Source: Solea solea
Taxonomy: Eukaryota; Chordata; Actinopteri; Pleuronectiformes; Soleidae
Length of the DNA stretch: 64,000 bases
Direction of reading: 5' to 3'
Assembly (NCBI RefSeq): GCF_958295425.1
Contig: NC_081136.1
Span: 32,350,843-32,414,842, forward strand
Made by a program: the position numbers and the translations under genes. Positions within the stretch are counted from its first letter, which is position 1. Every line of letters starts with the position of its first letter. The notes beneath the pieces were generated by a model. That model worked only from the letters and a program-made list of their open reading frames with translations, did no database searches and was not told the origin of the DNA. This document shows positions 35,061 through 48,583 of the stretch, piece by piece.

Positions 35061-37673
35061 GGTTTCATAAACGAGGTAATGACGCAGATACACACAAAAA
35101 CGCAGCGTTAATTGGAGCTTCCGGTCTATGTCACCTTCAATGTAATGTAAAGTCATGACAGCTATGAATGAGCCAGTACTATATTCAGTGTCAGTATCGG
35201 TGCAATACTGATATATATATATATAAATGGATATAGAGAGGATGTCAACTGTGCCACGTACATTATGTGACCAGAATGTGAAATGAGAATGCAAATTTCT
35301 CCTACTCAGTGATCATGTGAGCTATGTGGATTTATTTTAAGATACGAGAAAGGGGGAAAAAAAGCTAAATGGATGAGTAAAAAAACTCAACGGATATTGG
35401 TACCGTAGATACCCAGGACTGCGGCGATATTGGACACGAAAAGGTGGTGCCTAATGATGACACATGTGCTTGCATTCATTGTTTGTCTCTCTTGTTTATT
35501 TTCTAAACAAAAAAAGGTATTGAGAAATTAATTATGGCTGCTTCTTCATTGATCCAACTGTGGTTGCTGTCCTATGTCGCCTCCACATTCAACTCCCCAC
35601 CCACTGTCTCTGCTGTCATTTACCTTTGTACTTGACCCTCAGCCCATCCAAATGCTCTCCCACTCCTCTTCTCACCATTCGCAGTCTCTTTCCCTCCCAC
35701 ACCATCGCTATTTTCTCCCTCCATTATTCCCTCCCATCATTCATCTGTCTGTTTTCCCTGAGTCCGCAAACTTCTTGCTGTTTTTCAACTGTTTACTTTA
35801 TTGGTTTTACTTTTTCGAATATCCCCCCCCCCACCCTTCCCCCTTTCCTTATTTTAGCTCCTCCATCCTTTCCCCACTGGGGAAGTATGGGACTGACGAA
35901 CATGGAGAGCCCGGAACAAATCAGTCTATTGATCTGTCCATGTTTCCCTTGCTCTACCTCTCTGATCGTCAGCAGAAAACAAAGTGTTTATTAAGCGAAA
36001 CCTTCCCAATCTCCCTCTAACCCCACCCGCTCCGCCTCCACTCCCATTTTCCCCCTCACTTGGTAATGTAGAGGAGTGTTTCTGGGACCCGTCGACTCAG
36101 CTGAGACTTGTCGTGTCTTCCAATTACAATTTTTTTTTCTTTTCCAAAAGTCCTTCCTGTCAGGGGTCCTGACTATTGCATTTCCTCACCCTGTCCCTCA
36201 CCTTGTCCACCTGCTCTGCCAATTTAAAGTTGTTCTATTCCCAAAGAAGAGCACACAGCTAACTCTTATTTATGATGATGCACTGCAGCAAAGTAGAGCC
36301 ATAAGGAAAGAGAGCGGCGTGTATTGGAGTGTTTATCAGCCATCTGCAGTCTATAGGGCTTAAATTGGGCCTGAATTTTGCACAGAATGATTGCATTATG
36401 GGTTGTTCTGAAAGGCCTGGAATTTGATTGAAATGGAAAGCAGTGCCTTCTTGCTCTGAAAATACATCATTGCTGATGAGATTATAAAGAACTGCAGGGG
36501 TGGAAGGGAGGGTGTTTGGAGTAGTGGCAGATACAAGGGTGAACTGCAAGCAAAAGTCACTGTACTACTGTCAAGTCCAAAGAGAAAGGAATAGTTAGGG
36601 AATAAATAATTGTGGTGGTATGAGACAAACAGGAAAAACAGAAATGAATGGATCTTTTGTTCTCTCTTTCTCTCCTCCCTGGTCGAGCCTTATATCAATA
36701 TGGTGTTAGCTGGAGTCGGAGGTTCTGCAGCAAATCAGCCCGCCTTTACTTTGACAGTCAGACGGATCCATGGATCCATGCCATTCCGAGCCATGGGGCT
36801 CCCAGGCCTTGCATAATCAATCAGCCATTAATGGAGTAAGTGGCTGTGGAAGGATATTAAATGTTAATTGCTGTAAGGTATTGATAACATCCATCGATCT
36901 CCCGGATAACTGCAATCCGTGAAAACAAAGATACATTATATAAGACTAAGCCCCCGCTGTACCAGGAGTCTGGGCTAAACAATGATGAATGGTCTTATGG
37001 ATGAGTTGTGCTTTTTTGTGCTCATCTCTTGATTGTGTGTCCTCCAGGGAATGTTTTATAACAACTTCCAACTTTCGAGTATTCCCCTGCAGGAATGAGC
37101 TGTCTGATTTTATTTGTCCATTTAGATTGACCAGCACTTTATTATTTTTGCCCATCTACATTTTTCTACAGTACTACATTTTCAGAGTTGTAGCAGTGAA
37201 CACTATAACTGCATTGTATACAGACTCAATTCTGCCAGGCAGTTAAAAGGAGCAACAGGTAAACGCCTAACACATAACATAGCTGGACTAAGAGCGTTAT
37301 TAATATATTTATATTCTATTAATGTATTTATATACTGTATGCATTTAAATATTCAGTCTTGATAACAGTCAGTACGTTTCCATGCACCGTGAAGTAGTTC
37401 AATTATGCTGCTCACTGAACTCCTTCAAGCCAGAGCTGGGAAATGTGGCACATGCACAGTGTCCAATTGAATGTATACGTAGCTCCATTTCCAATCACAT
37501 TATTTGGGTAATTCACGTAATTGGGACATTCAATTTAGTGGCATTTTATTCAGACTAACATTCTTTTTTTTTGTTGTATTTTTAAAGTCCAGTTTTACAC
37601 GGACACACAGTAATTCTTTCTCTCACTAAAGTAGTTTGACTTAAAGTGGTTTTGCCACGTTCTGTAGTTGCAG
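35061..37673. other. Intergenic sequence
   Basis: A TA run is at about 35212-35224. 35570-36060 is C/T-rich, giving long Pro/Ser/Leu frames with no meaning. 36600-36960 is unique and of mixed composition (for example GGATATTAAATGTTAATTGC near 36852) and may be regulatory. No supported gene. Confidence 0.45.
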
Positions 37674-37790
37674 TGTGGATAGACTGGCAAACTGTCCTTT
37701 CGCTATGTCAGCTGGCATTGGCTCCAGCTCCCCCTGCGACCCTCATGTGGAGGATAAAGTGGTAGAAAAGGGATCAGTGGATTGTGTTAG
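37674..37790 (-). repeat. LINE-tail-like repeat fragment, reverse orientation
   Basis: AACTGTCCTTTCGCTATGTC, AGCTGGCATTGGCTCCAGCT, GCGACCCTCATGTGGAGGAT and AAAGTGGTAGAAAAGGGATC. Only the head third of the element is present. Confidence 0.7.
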
Positions 37791-38420
37791 TGTTGTACTG
37801 AAATAAGTGTACAATAGACAAGATAGACAAGGTATAATAACTGATTCCTAGATCCTTATCAAATGTCTTTCACAAGTTTTCTGTGATGCAGTAGGCATCT
37901 GCAGACATGTACTGTATATCTTCACTCCTCATCAGAACAACCTACGTGAAAAGATTTGGTTAAAGGTTCAATACGATTTAGAAACACGGCATAACACAGA
38001 CGTGTTACAAAATGCCACACCAGTTATAATGGTTTGATTTAAAGATTAAAAAATTACTTAGTGGCAATGAAATATTTAGACTGGGCTATCTTTTCTAACT
38101 TTCTCTTTAGAGTTTCCACATTGTTTTTCCTTTTATCGCCTCTTGTCTCCTCAGTGAGGTCTGTGTCCTCAGTGCTGTCTGCATTGTGTGTGCTGGGAAA
38201 GGTTGACGTCCATAAACGACTTGTTGGGAATATAGGCAGACAACAGCATCAGTCAGTTCATTATAGATGAACCCCCCCCCCCAGCAGAGTTTGAGGTCGA
38301 TCAGCAAGCAAAACACCGTTCTGCAAACTCCTCAGTATTTCAATTCATCTGTCGCTGCTCTTTTGTGATTGTAGGCGACTGTATATATGTTAATGCTTTC
38401 CCATATGGGAGTGCATGTGC

Positions 38421-38422
<2 letters not shown>
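37791..38422. other. Unique intergenic sequence
   Basis: No supported feature apart from a C run at about 38272-38282. Confidence 0.5.

Positions 38423-38451
<29 letters not shown>
38423..38451. repeat. (GT)14 microsatellite
   Basis: A perfect dinucleotide run following GTGCGC. Confidence 0.97.
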
Positions 38452-41400
38452 GAGATAGAGCTAAGGTGCGATGGATAGAGAGTTGCGGCTACTCCCAGCC
38501 CACTTGAGGGGAACTGGCAGGCCCTGGCGAGTTGTGTCAGAATGCCTTTTGAATAATGCATAGCCTCAGAGCAGTTGGGCTTTCTAATACCACATGACTC
38601 TGAGACACCCCTCCTCAGATCAATAACACTTAGAAGCCGCTTTATAACTGATGAAGGAGACACTAAAATTCCATCATCGGGCAATTAGTTGAACTCTGCC
38701 TCTCATTTCTCACCCCACCTCTCGCATTTCTCTCTCTTGACCGTGGCACAACATTGCGCACATCATTTGTAAAGAGTGAGTAATGTGGAGACAGGTCTGC
38801 CTTTGATGGAGTGTTTCTCTGATGAGGTGAGTTTGTCAAAGCAGTTTGCTGTGCTTAAATGTCAGAAGTCAAGCGCGAGAGCCACAGTGCCTGCTCCCTG
38901 ATGTTTGGCTCTGCGCTTTCTTTCCTCTTTTCCCGTGCTGCCGAGAGGGCCTGGGGTGCGTGTATTACCACTCTCCTTTAAACTCCAGCTACATATCAAA
39001 AACACTGCACTTAACTGCCAATGCAGTTCCGCACCAAGAGTGAGCCCAGCATTTAGAGGCAGCTTGAGAAGAATGCATTGGCCATTCAAAAACACACACA
39101 CTTCACATGCTCCATTATGTATAAGACACCCCCCCCCCCCCTTTCTAGTGTCATGCAATGCAGTCTTTGTGAATGCATATATAATGACAGAATGAGCTCT
39201 GCAGACAGGAGCGCTCTCCACTCTATTCCACTGGGAGGCCAAAGGGTCAGGAAGCGATAATGCAGTGTAAATGTACTGGCATGGGATTTGGAGTTCATTA
39301 GAGGTCCATTATAGTCCTTGAGTGACATCACTCAGTCTGGGAGCAGGAAGAAAGGGAATCTGCGATTCTTTTTTTTTGGTCTTTGATGCGGTGATTTATG
39401 ATGGATGGATCTGAGGTCAAGAGAGTATGCTGTTGGGGAAAAAAAGACATTTTATTCTAATACATCTGTTATCATCACAAAGCATGTCAGATTTTAGGGC
39501 CAAGGCTTTATAGTGCGGGGCCAGCGTTTGTCCTGCTAAGACTTGATATGCTATAAACCCCCTTCTGTGCCACCTCCACAAACCCCCCCGAACGCCGAGC
39601 TTCATTCATATTCACAATCAGTGTCTGCAAAACCCACTGCTGTCATCTGCAAGTAACTAAATTTATTAGGCGAGTGCAAGAAGGGGAGATTACCACTGTG
39701 GACTGTGTACCTGCTTAATTTGGGTCCGAGCCAGCATCTCATTATTAATCCTTTTTTTCCTCCCACTGTATATTGGAGCGAGGCAACGGAAGAGGTGGAG
39801 GGGGAGCAGTCATGGAGTCAATCAGGGCTGCATGGGTCTGCATGAGATCTCTGCTCTTTGCTCCTGGAGGTCAAGCTGATCTCCACTCCTCTCCATCAGT
39901 CTGGAATAATAGAATAATGACATAATTAACAGACAAAAAAAGATTTTGCCCCGAGGACGTCCTCTGTCGCTCTATTTGAAGAGACTGGAGCCTTGGTCCT
40001 GGCTGTAATTAGGTCTCAATGGGTTCTAATTGTCCTGCGATTGTACAATGGGAACTCTAATGCTGATATATTTTTGTCAGATTTTCAGCACGTGTATAAG
40101 ATAACGGAGGAAGTACCGCAAAGAAATGGCAGACAAAATATTCAAACAATTCTTATGGGTGTAACTTTATTAAAGGAATGTGGACTTGATGTGGATTTGC
40201 TCAAATATCAAGGGGCTTAGTTAATTATTTTTGCTTGATTGTGTTAAAAGTAATAAAAAAAACTCTTACTTTGCTCAATTTCTGTTTTATTTGGTACGTT
40301 TTTGTCTTTTTAAATGTTTTTTTAGAAAAACATAATCAAATAAGATTATCTTCAGATGTCATCTTTGGGGGATTTTCACAGAATTTCACTTGATAGACAG
40401 ACTTTAACGATCCCAGACTGGGAAATTGTTACCCAGTCCCCTATTATAAAGTATTGTTTTTGTCAAGCGGTTTTCAGTCCAGTTAATTAATTGCAAATAA
40501 GAAAAATCCTGCATTACAGTAATGAATGTTGTAAATAATGCTTTGTTGACACTGAGGCTTACACACTGTTTTCATTGATAAAAAAGTACTGCCTTTTTAT
40601 CCGCACATGTGGACAGATGCTGTCCTGTAGCCTCTTACCTCTCCATCGTCCTCCGCCCCATGCGGACATCTTATCTGACTCTCGCAGCGTCACGCACTTA
40701 ACACAAAAGACGAGTATGTGTCAGTCGTCGTCTATTGACTCTCCTGTCCTTAACACTGCTCAAGCCAGCTAGCCCCAGCTCCTCCACCACACACACGGCC
40801 CCAACTGATCTCCCATTGAAAGAGATGGCAGCACATATTGGTTTTTCATGCGGCAGCATGTACTCCGCTCCACTGGATACAGAGCAGTGTTCTCTCTGCT
40901 ACGTTCCTGTTTCTGATTTATTTGAATTTTCATCACCTCGATTGATCGAGACCCTTTACTCGAGGGACAAAGATACAGACTAAATGACTATTGACTGCCA
41001 AGTGTTTGAAAAATGCATTTGTCAGACCACCAGTGCTATTGATGAGGGTGCATTAAAAAATGTATCTGAAGAATCAATGGGGAGGAAGGAGAAAGTCCAT
41101 AGTAGTCGTGTTTTGCGAGTGTTTTGCTCTTTGTTGTTGTAGCTCTATTTTCCACTCTTTTTCTCTGTCTTTCCTTTTGTCTCCTAGTGCTTATGTGCTA
41201 ACCACTGCTGGCGCATTGCAGTAAACTAGGGGAAGTAAAGTACCAGGGTTTGTGTCAGTGTGCATGTGTGTGCGCGTTCGCGTGCGTGACGACTTGCAGC
41301 AGAGGCATCGACAAGGATCCGTGGGTTTACTGTCTCCATAAATCCCACTTACCTGCTGCACACTTGCACACCGTCCACATCCAAAGATACTGATCTTTTG

Positions 41401-42220
41401 TTAAAAGCTCTTCTTTTTTTTGTTTTAAATCTCAGTGAAGATAAATCATATTTGAATGAAATGTCATATTAATTCCTTTATTCTAGGAAAAAAAACATGA
41501 GTGTGTATAAATATCGGTGTATTTATGACACCATCCTCTCGACTAAATAAGAGAGATACTTAAACACTTAAGAGATGACAAACAAAAGATATAGATCTGA
41601 CAAAATCAATCTTTTTAAAAAAGCAGTGTCTGATATTGCTGCCGTAGCCTCAGCACTTAGTGTAAGTAAGGGATGGTTTTCTTTTACGCAGCTCGTAGCT
41701 CTATGACGCCAAACCCGACATCATGATTTGCACAACCTTGTGCATTATTTCAATATTAATTAGCGCAATCTGTTTTTGAATTGTGCGGCCCAATCAGAAC
41801 TGCAGTCACCCGTACAGAAATGTTAGTCGTGTGGGAGCGCGCTGTACAGTTTGATGGTTCTGTTTACTGTAGGATTTTAACATCCTCATTTCATGACCGG
41901 CTGGACTTTATGGAGGAGATGATGAAAGGTGCAACAGTCCACACCATCTCGTATATCATGTCCTCTTTACACACACACTGACTCACTCTCCACCTCGGCC
42001 TCCGTGGCTCTATTTTATTTCCCCCACTATAAGCTGGCATACCTTCCAACTAACGCTCTGTCAAGATCATTAGTGAGTGATGGACATCTTTTTGATGTGA
42101 GTCGTCCGTCAGTGGTAGAACGTGTGTATGTTTACGGGATGAAGTCCCAGTCAGATTGGAGCAGCCCTGTGAAGGTGCAGTGACCTTTGGCATTTGAAAG
42201 CAGCAAAACAGAGGAGGCTG
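38452..42220. other. Unique intergenic sequence, partly enhancer-like
   Basis: A C run is at 39127-39141. 39580-40240 is repeat-free with several AT-rich homeodomain-type words (AATTTATTAGG, CTTAATTTGG, CATTATTAATCC) and a 75-codon plus-strand frame (39993-40220) without recognised similarity. About 40390-40430 (GATCCCAGACTGGGAAATTG) resembles the end of a LINE tail. No supported gene. Confidence 0.4.
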
Positions 42221-42243
42221 GATGATGATGATGATGATGATGG
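42221..42243. repeat. (GAT)n trinucleotide run
   Basis: Seven to eight GAT units; creates poly-His or poly-Ser frames on the minus strand. Confidence 0.95.
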
Positions 42244-43454
42244 GTTGAGATGAGAGGAAATAACTTCAGGATGGGTTTGTTGTTTTTTGTTTTTTTTTCC
42301 CTTATTGCCATGAAGAAGATGATGGGAAATAAATGGCGGATTATGTCTGTTTTGCTTTGAAGTAATATTGATGGTGTTGTTAATAAAGTGAAAAGTCCCA
42401 GTAGATGCAACAACAAATGGTGATGCTCGAAGATGAAACACCCATTTATGTCATCATTGGTGATTTGTGCCTCTCAAATTATATTTTCCATTGAATGAAA
42501 TAAATAAAAAGGTTTGAGAGCAGGGGAAGCAGTTGGTTGCCGTGTGCTCACTTCCTTGTTTCAGCTGTGGGGGGGGGAAAGAAGCCAGGTCAATGAGAGT
42601 TAATTAGGGGACAAAGAGATGACTTGAACCTTAGCCTGCTTATCTCTAGGGTGGCTAGGTGACCAATCGGAGAGTGAACAGTCAAGATAGATCACTGTCT
42701 CAGACGAAAAGGATGGGATTGTTTGGGCACAACTGTATGCATGGACACACTCATGTGTGTGCAACTGTTAATGACACTCAAGTCAGCAAACAAAACTTGT
42801 CTCAGTGATGAATGGCACTGTAGCCAGGCCAAAACAGCTCCCTGGAGACCATCCATGTTTGTGTGATATCAGCAGAAAAAGCCCTTATCAGGCCCATTAC
42901 GGGCCTTCCCCTCAGCGAGAGAATGGTGTGTGCTTTGCATCCTAATGTCCTAATCTATTCTTCATTAAAGCTTAACACAGCAGTTAACTCGCCTTCTGAT
43001 TGCATCATACTGCGTGTGTCCTCGTAGCAGCACAGATGAGGCCTGTGTTGCGCTGATAAAAGTTTCCAAATGCAATGGAGATGGGTAAAATAAGGCGTTC
43101 CGTGTCAGGATGCCAGCAGAGGGTATTGCCACAGCCGCAAGAGGGAAACGATTCCTTTAACAACAGTTGAGTGCTAGTTTTAACGAAGCATTTTGCATAT
43201 TTCAGATGTCTCTGTAATTCAGATAAGCGGTGCCATGCATATTTTGTTGGATGATGCCATCTTGCTTGATTTAAAGGGGGCTCATTAGCCACACGAGGGG
43301 GGGGCTCAAGCAGCTGAACTGGCATGGACTTAAACCTGAAAGTGGTGGTGGTGGGGTGTTTGTGTGTGCAGGAACACTCCCACACCTACAGTCTGTTAAG
43401 TTGTACTGCCTCACTGTGACAGATGTGGCAGTGTGAGCACCAGCCACCATCCTC
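42244..43454. other. Unique intergenic sequence
   Basis: No supported feature. Confidence 0.5.
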
Positions 43455-43474
43455 ACACACACACACACACACAC
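43455..43474. repeat. (CA)n microsatellite
   Basis: A perfect run of about 10 units. Confidence 0.95.
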
Positions 43475-46400
43475 GATAACCAGGGACATTTTCATGCACA
43501 ATGTCTCAAGACTTCAGCAAAATTAAATGAATAAAAAAATATAACTTTTAAAAGTGGAGATGCTCATCAATCTGTCAGCCATTTGAAGTGAAAGAGCTTT
43601 TGGAAAAAAAAAGAATAAGTAATGGATTATAAAGTGGAACAAAAGGACAACAAGAGTTAAAGGAAGAGAAAAGGGACACTGATGATGAACATTGACAAGT
43701 AAGATAATAAAATGAGTGACCAATATTCACAAAGGCTGTCTCCTCCATTTAGGCACCAAACTGATTAAAATCCACTATTCCACTGATGGTCGCCTGAAGG
43801 TTTTGCAGTATTTGTCTCTGCACTATAATATCACGGAGAGCTTGATAAACATTTTCTGTTGGAACTGGGGATGAGTTTTAGTTCTTATTTCTTATTTGTA
43901 TGCACCTTTTTTTTAGATGCTTTGCAAAGTCATTGTTTAGACAGCAGAATATGACTCATCTTTTACTGTCCCTCTCTCTTTAGAAGAGCTGTGCGTCCTC
44001 AGTTGTTTGTGCCTTAAATCATTCAGTGCTAATGCACTGTGTAATTACAGTGAGTATTAAACTCAAGTAAAAACCACTTTATCTGTGAATCCCATCACTC
44101 AACCTTGACAGAAGTGCCAGATGAAACGCTCACTGAAGTTGCAGCCAAAAATAAAAAATAAAGTTTCAAAGTTCTCTCCGTGCTTGTTGTTCACAGTGAG
44201 GTCACCAGTGAGAGGTCAGGGTCTGAACAACAGGCTCTGTTTTTGCTGAGACCAAATTATTCAGTCACTGCAGAGGAAACAGTTCTGTACAAGTTTTATT
44301 TGGTCAAACAGCAAAAGAAAACGTGAAAATGGAACGCTACTCAAACATTCCAAAAACATATCTGACGCGACACTGAGCATGCCCTGGCAATGTGCTGTGT
44401 TGATTGAGCATTGTTCAGCACAGGCCCTGGTATACAACCGTGCAGGCTGCACGATGCACGTCTGGTAGTGTGCGCAGTCATAGTAGGTGGAGCCTTAAGC
44501 CCAGAAGTAGTAGTTGCCCGACCCTCGACCTGGCAACCCTCGAACCGGCTGACACCCCGCTCGACGTGTCCGAGGGAGCTGTAGCATTGTTCTTTTCTTC
44601 TTTGGTAGGAATGCTTCTTATGCCCTGCGTCCAGACTTGTACCGCCACCTGATGGTGAAGTCAGAAATTACAGGACCCGGGCGCAGACACATGTACACAG
44701 TGCATGCGTCAACTAAAATGATTCCCATCCACTTTGAATGGAGTGGCGTCAAGCTTTGATGAGCTGTGGTGCTTTGCTTTGCTTTGCTTTGCTTTACTTG
44801 GCATGCAGCTGAAGTTGAGAAGTGTTAAACTTTCCAAAAGCACCCAACAATGACATCACTTTAGCAACATTAGCAACACACGCACTGCCCTGCTAACCTC
44901 CAATTCCTCTAGAACTAAGTACCAGACCTGGCTCCCATTGAGCAGTTCATTGTTAATCCATGATTACATTTCCATTTCAGCCATTGTTGTTATAGATATC
45001 TGTATTTCTGCATTATGGCATACTGTTAGTCTTTGTGTAAGCATAACATCATTTTATTTCGATTAGTCTCAGGCGTGCAGTCTCTTGGAAAGTTTGGATT
45101 GCAGTGCCTTGCTCAAGTGTATGTTAATAGAAGTTGAGAAGAGTGTTAATCATTCTCATTCTGTGATCAGATTTTATGCCATATCATACTCTTCCCAACT
45201 TTATAAGCTGAAGCGGGGAATCCATCATCGTGTTGTGTTTCCATTCAGCCTTAGTGTCATTGATTAATGCAATCAGAGATGTGACATCTCGCTCCCAAAT
45301 AAGTTTAAGATTGACACTCTAGTTTATTAGGCTCCGTGCTGCAAACTGTGTGCAGTGTAATTAAAGCTCTCACCCAGGCAGTCGGCATAAATCAAGCAAG
45401 CGCTCTGTTGTTGTGCTGAGCGTTGCATTATGTTTCAATCATTTTCATGTACTGTATATGCACACACAGGAATGTACGACATTTGGTGTAATTTAGGCAT
45501 CATTAAGATGTAAGTCTTCTGCTTACTGTCTTTTAAAAGGAGCAAAAGAAAAGTAGGGGTATTTACCTCCTATATTTATATTATTTAGGTATAACAGATC
45601 TTGAATTATATGCAAACACATGTAATTGTATCAAGAACAAAAAGCTAAACATAAGAATAGCAGAATTGAAAGCAAGGTTTGGCAAGAAACCTTACTTTTT
45701 GGGACGTTTAGTTTTAGCATTTCTTATTTATGCTGTTTCTGATGCCGTGTTTTATTTCTAATAGCAACTATGTCCAAATATGGTTTAGACTTGCACTGCA
45801 AAAACGTTGATATATTGTAAGAATTGCATCAGTATATCACATTTAAAACAATGGACAGGCTTAATAAAATAAACATGGCTATCCAGAAAGATAGAAGGTG
45901 CACAGGCTTTTATAGAGATGTAAATTATAAAGTAAAAAGTGTATTTATGATTTTTCTTTTGTTCTGTGTCAACAGTGCTATAAATGTTCCTGTTGCATTG
46001 TGTTTACACAGAGCTGCAGGTATCGTTATTTTCCAGACTCTGTCCCTGGCTCTGTTCCAATGTAATATGATGGAAGCTGGTGTAATAATGTGAAGAAAGA
46101 CAACATTTTAATGCTGTAGCAAAATCACAAACCTCACCATCTCTGAATGAATGAATGAATGCATGACTGAAGCCTGAAATCACACTGTGTAAGGTTCATG
46201 TTTGTTCTTGGAGAAAACCTAAAGCATTTCACTGGAAATAGTATTGTGTACTGAGTGAAATAGTTTAGATTTACATTAATGCAATGCTTAAATTAGATTT
46301 CTTTTTTTAAATTACCTGTAGTAACAGATCAAGGATGTGTGTGCCTGGAAGATGATTTTATAGTTAGCTGTTAAAATGTATCGCAGAGGCAGTGGAGCCA

Positions 46401-47079
46401 ATGCCCTTATCTCTGGGCTTGACAAAACATCCCATATTGCAAACTGAATACTGCCCCAGGCTTTCCAACTTTATAAAGGGCTCACTCTTGTTTTGTCACT
46501 GAGATGTGATAAATTTCAGGTGGTGGTGCTCAAGATTTATAACCTGCTCTCTCCCTGAATGGCATTATGAAGTTGGAATGGGGGGGGGGCCCAATCTAAT
46601 ATTCTAAACTTAACTGATGAATAATGTCACACAGCACCCCCACACAGCCTATAGGTTTCAAAGCTGTGGAATATTAAGAATGCTGAAACTCAATTTTAAA
46701 ACCCACTGGTGGGAAAATGGCATCTCTAACAGAGAGGGGAAGACATCACATCTGAGGGGCGAGAGTGGGATATATTTATGTGGCACTACAGGTGCTATCA
46801 GGTTGAGATGGTGATTTGGGTGGCAATGGTGCCGCCTTTGACAGGTAATCTGGGACAGCCATTAGTGCCTGTTAAGTGGCTGGGTCTCAGTGTCGCACCT
46901 TGTCCATCAGTCTCTATTTGTTGAAACATGGACTTTCCATTCTGCAGGATCCTCTCTCACAAGTCCAGCAGACCCATTTCACCCCCAGACCGTTTTTGTA
47001 GTTCAGTTTAACCACACGGTGATTGCGCTGACACGTTTAATCGACCACACATACAGATGTAGTGTAAATGGATGAACTG
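43475..47079. other. Unique intergenic sequence with small tandem runs
   Basis: (GCTTT)5 is at 44771-44795 and (GAAT)4 at about 46145-46160; a G run is at about 46580-46590. 44450-44700 is locally CpG-rich (CCCTCGACCTGGCAACCCTC) with an 82-codon plus-strand frame, but no gene evidence. Confidence 0.5.
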
Positions 47080-47136
47080 ACCACCACCACCACCACCACC
47101 ACCCACCAACCAACCAACCAACCAACCAACCAACCA
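47080..47136. repeat. (ACC)n followed by (CCAA)n
   Basis: Eight ACC units (47080-47103) pass into about eight CCAA units (47105-47136). Confidence 0.96.
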
Positions 47137-47439
47137 GCCAGCCCTCTGGCCCCTGTTAAGTCATCCTATCTACAGTCCTTCCTTCTGCCCACTTAGCCTC
47201 GGTGATAAGGGGCTGTGACCCTGCAACGGCCCCTTAAAAATTGCAAAATGTAATTAAAGGTGGTACATGTCATGTGCACTATGGAAGCGTTCAAAATAGT
47301 TGCCGCAATCCCAATTAAAAACATTGTACTAGCATTGTTCAAGTATGTGGCCACACCTGCTCCACATACACTATGTTTATGCACATACTGTTAGAACTGT
47401 TCTCACCATCTGATTGATTTCTATAAATATTGAATAGTA

Positions 47440-47818
47440 GAAGTGTGTCTGCTTTAGAGCAGCAGCAGAAAATGACCATGTGACGGGAGGAGACGACAAG
47501 TTTATGTACTATGCATTAGCTACGCTTAGCTGTAGTTCCCCCAGTCCTTTATCAACTCCCTCTCCTTCTTTAACCATCTATATTTAAAAGAATCTCAACT
47601 GCAGACCGTTGTTTTCTTCTCCTCTGGTCAAGACACTTTTGAGAGAGACACTGAGGCTTTTTAGATTTAGTACTGATCTGTAATTTGGACACTAAGCAGT
47701 GAGCTGCTCTCTGCTTGCTCTGCTGGCATCCAAAACACAGCCTGTAGCCTGCAAATTAAACATTGTTTTGTGGTGGCCGCCCCATTGTTATAAGTGAAGC
47801 CAGTATTTCAGTTTAACA
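47440..47818 (+). repeat. Dispersed repeat, copy 1 of 2
   Basis: It shares in the same order with 55115-55482: AAGTGTGTCTGCTTT, ACTGAGGCTTTTTAGAT, TTTGCTCTGCTGGCATCC (TTGCTCTGCTGGCATCC here), and the end AGTGAAGCCAGTATTTCAGT. Similarity between the blocks is weak, so the copies are old. No open frame of note; family unknown to me. Confidence 0.7.
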
Positions 47819-48583
47819 TTGGTCATTTTATGTCCTAATTATAAAACATCATTTTACATTTGATGTGAACGGGAACAAATTTCATAAAAGGTGGGAACAT
47901 TTTTTATTCTCATCCTCAGACGGGGGCAAATTATCACCTGTGTAATGATAAAATGACACAAATTACACTGAGCTCAGTGTGATTTACACAAATAACTAAT
48001 TTTAAGTGCAGATATATCGTGTGTCACATTGCAATCAAAGTGCGCTTGTAAAGGTGCCTAAAAAATAAATGGAAAAATAGCAAACACCTGAAAGAATTAG
48101 AGTCAGAGCACTGGAAAACGTTGTTATGGCATGGCAGAAATGAGCAAAATCCTCCATCACTGGAAGTGACCTTTTAAAGGTCAAAGTATGGGGGTTAAAA
48201 AAAAAAAATCCAATCCTAAAAAAGCCCATTGGCTTCACGCGGCATTTAGTTTAAATTGTACTTTGCTGAAAGCGACACACACAGACAATCAGTGGCCAGT
48301 ACCAAATTCATTTCCTGTCAAAACAAGGAGAGCCAAGCAGTGTGTGAATGGTTGACGTGTTTGTTGGCTCAGAAAAGTTGGCTTTGTCGTAGCGTTTTGT
48401 CGTCACTGGCTGAAAACAAGAGACTCCAGATTTTTTGAGTTCTGTTTTGCTGTGCAATATCATTTTATGAACAACAGTTCTCATTTATAACCATTTAAAG
48501 CTTCCTGGCTACTGGCAGGTTTATTTTGAAAAGACAACAAATGAGTTTTTGCTTTTCGAGAGGAAATTCTTCTAGTGTTGTCT
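47819..48583. other. Unique intergenic sequence
   Basis: No supported feature; an A run is at about 48198-48208. Confidence 0.5.

Noticed and set aside
35560..36020. Two long overlapping plus-strand frames (144 and 148 codons)
   Set aside because: The stretch is C/T-rich and both frames are Pro/Ser/Leu-rich low-complexity readings with no splice or start context.
42151..42441. Minus-strand frames with His or Ser runs
   Set aside because: The runs come from the (GAT)n repeat at 42221-42243.
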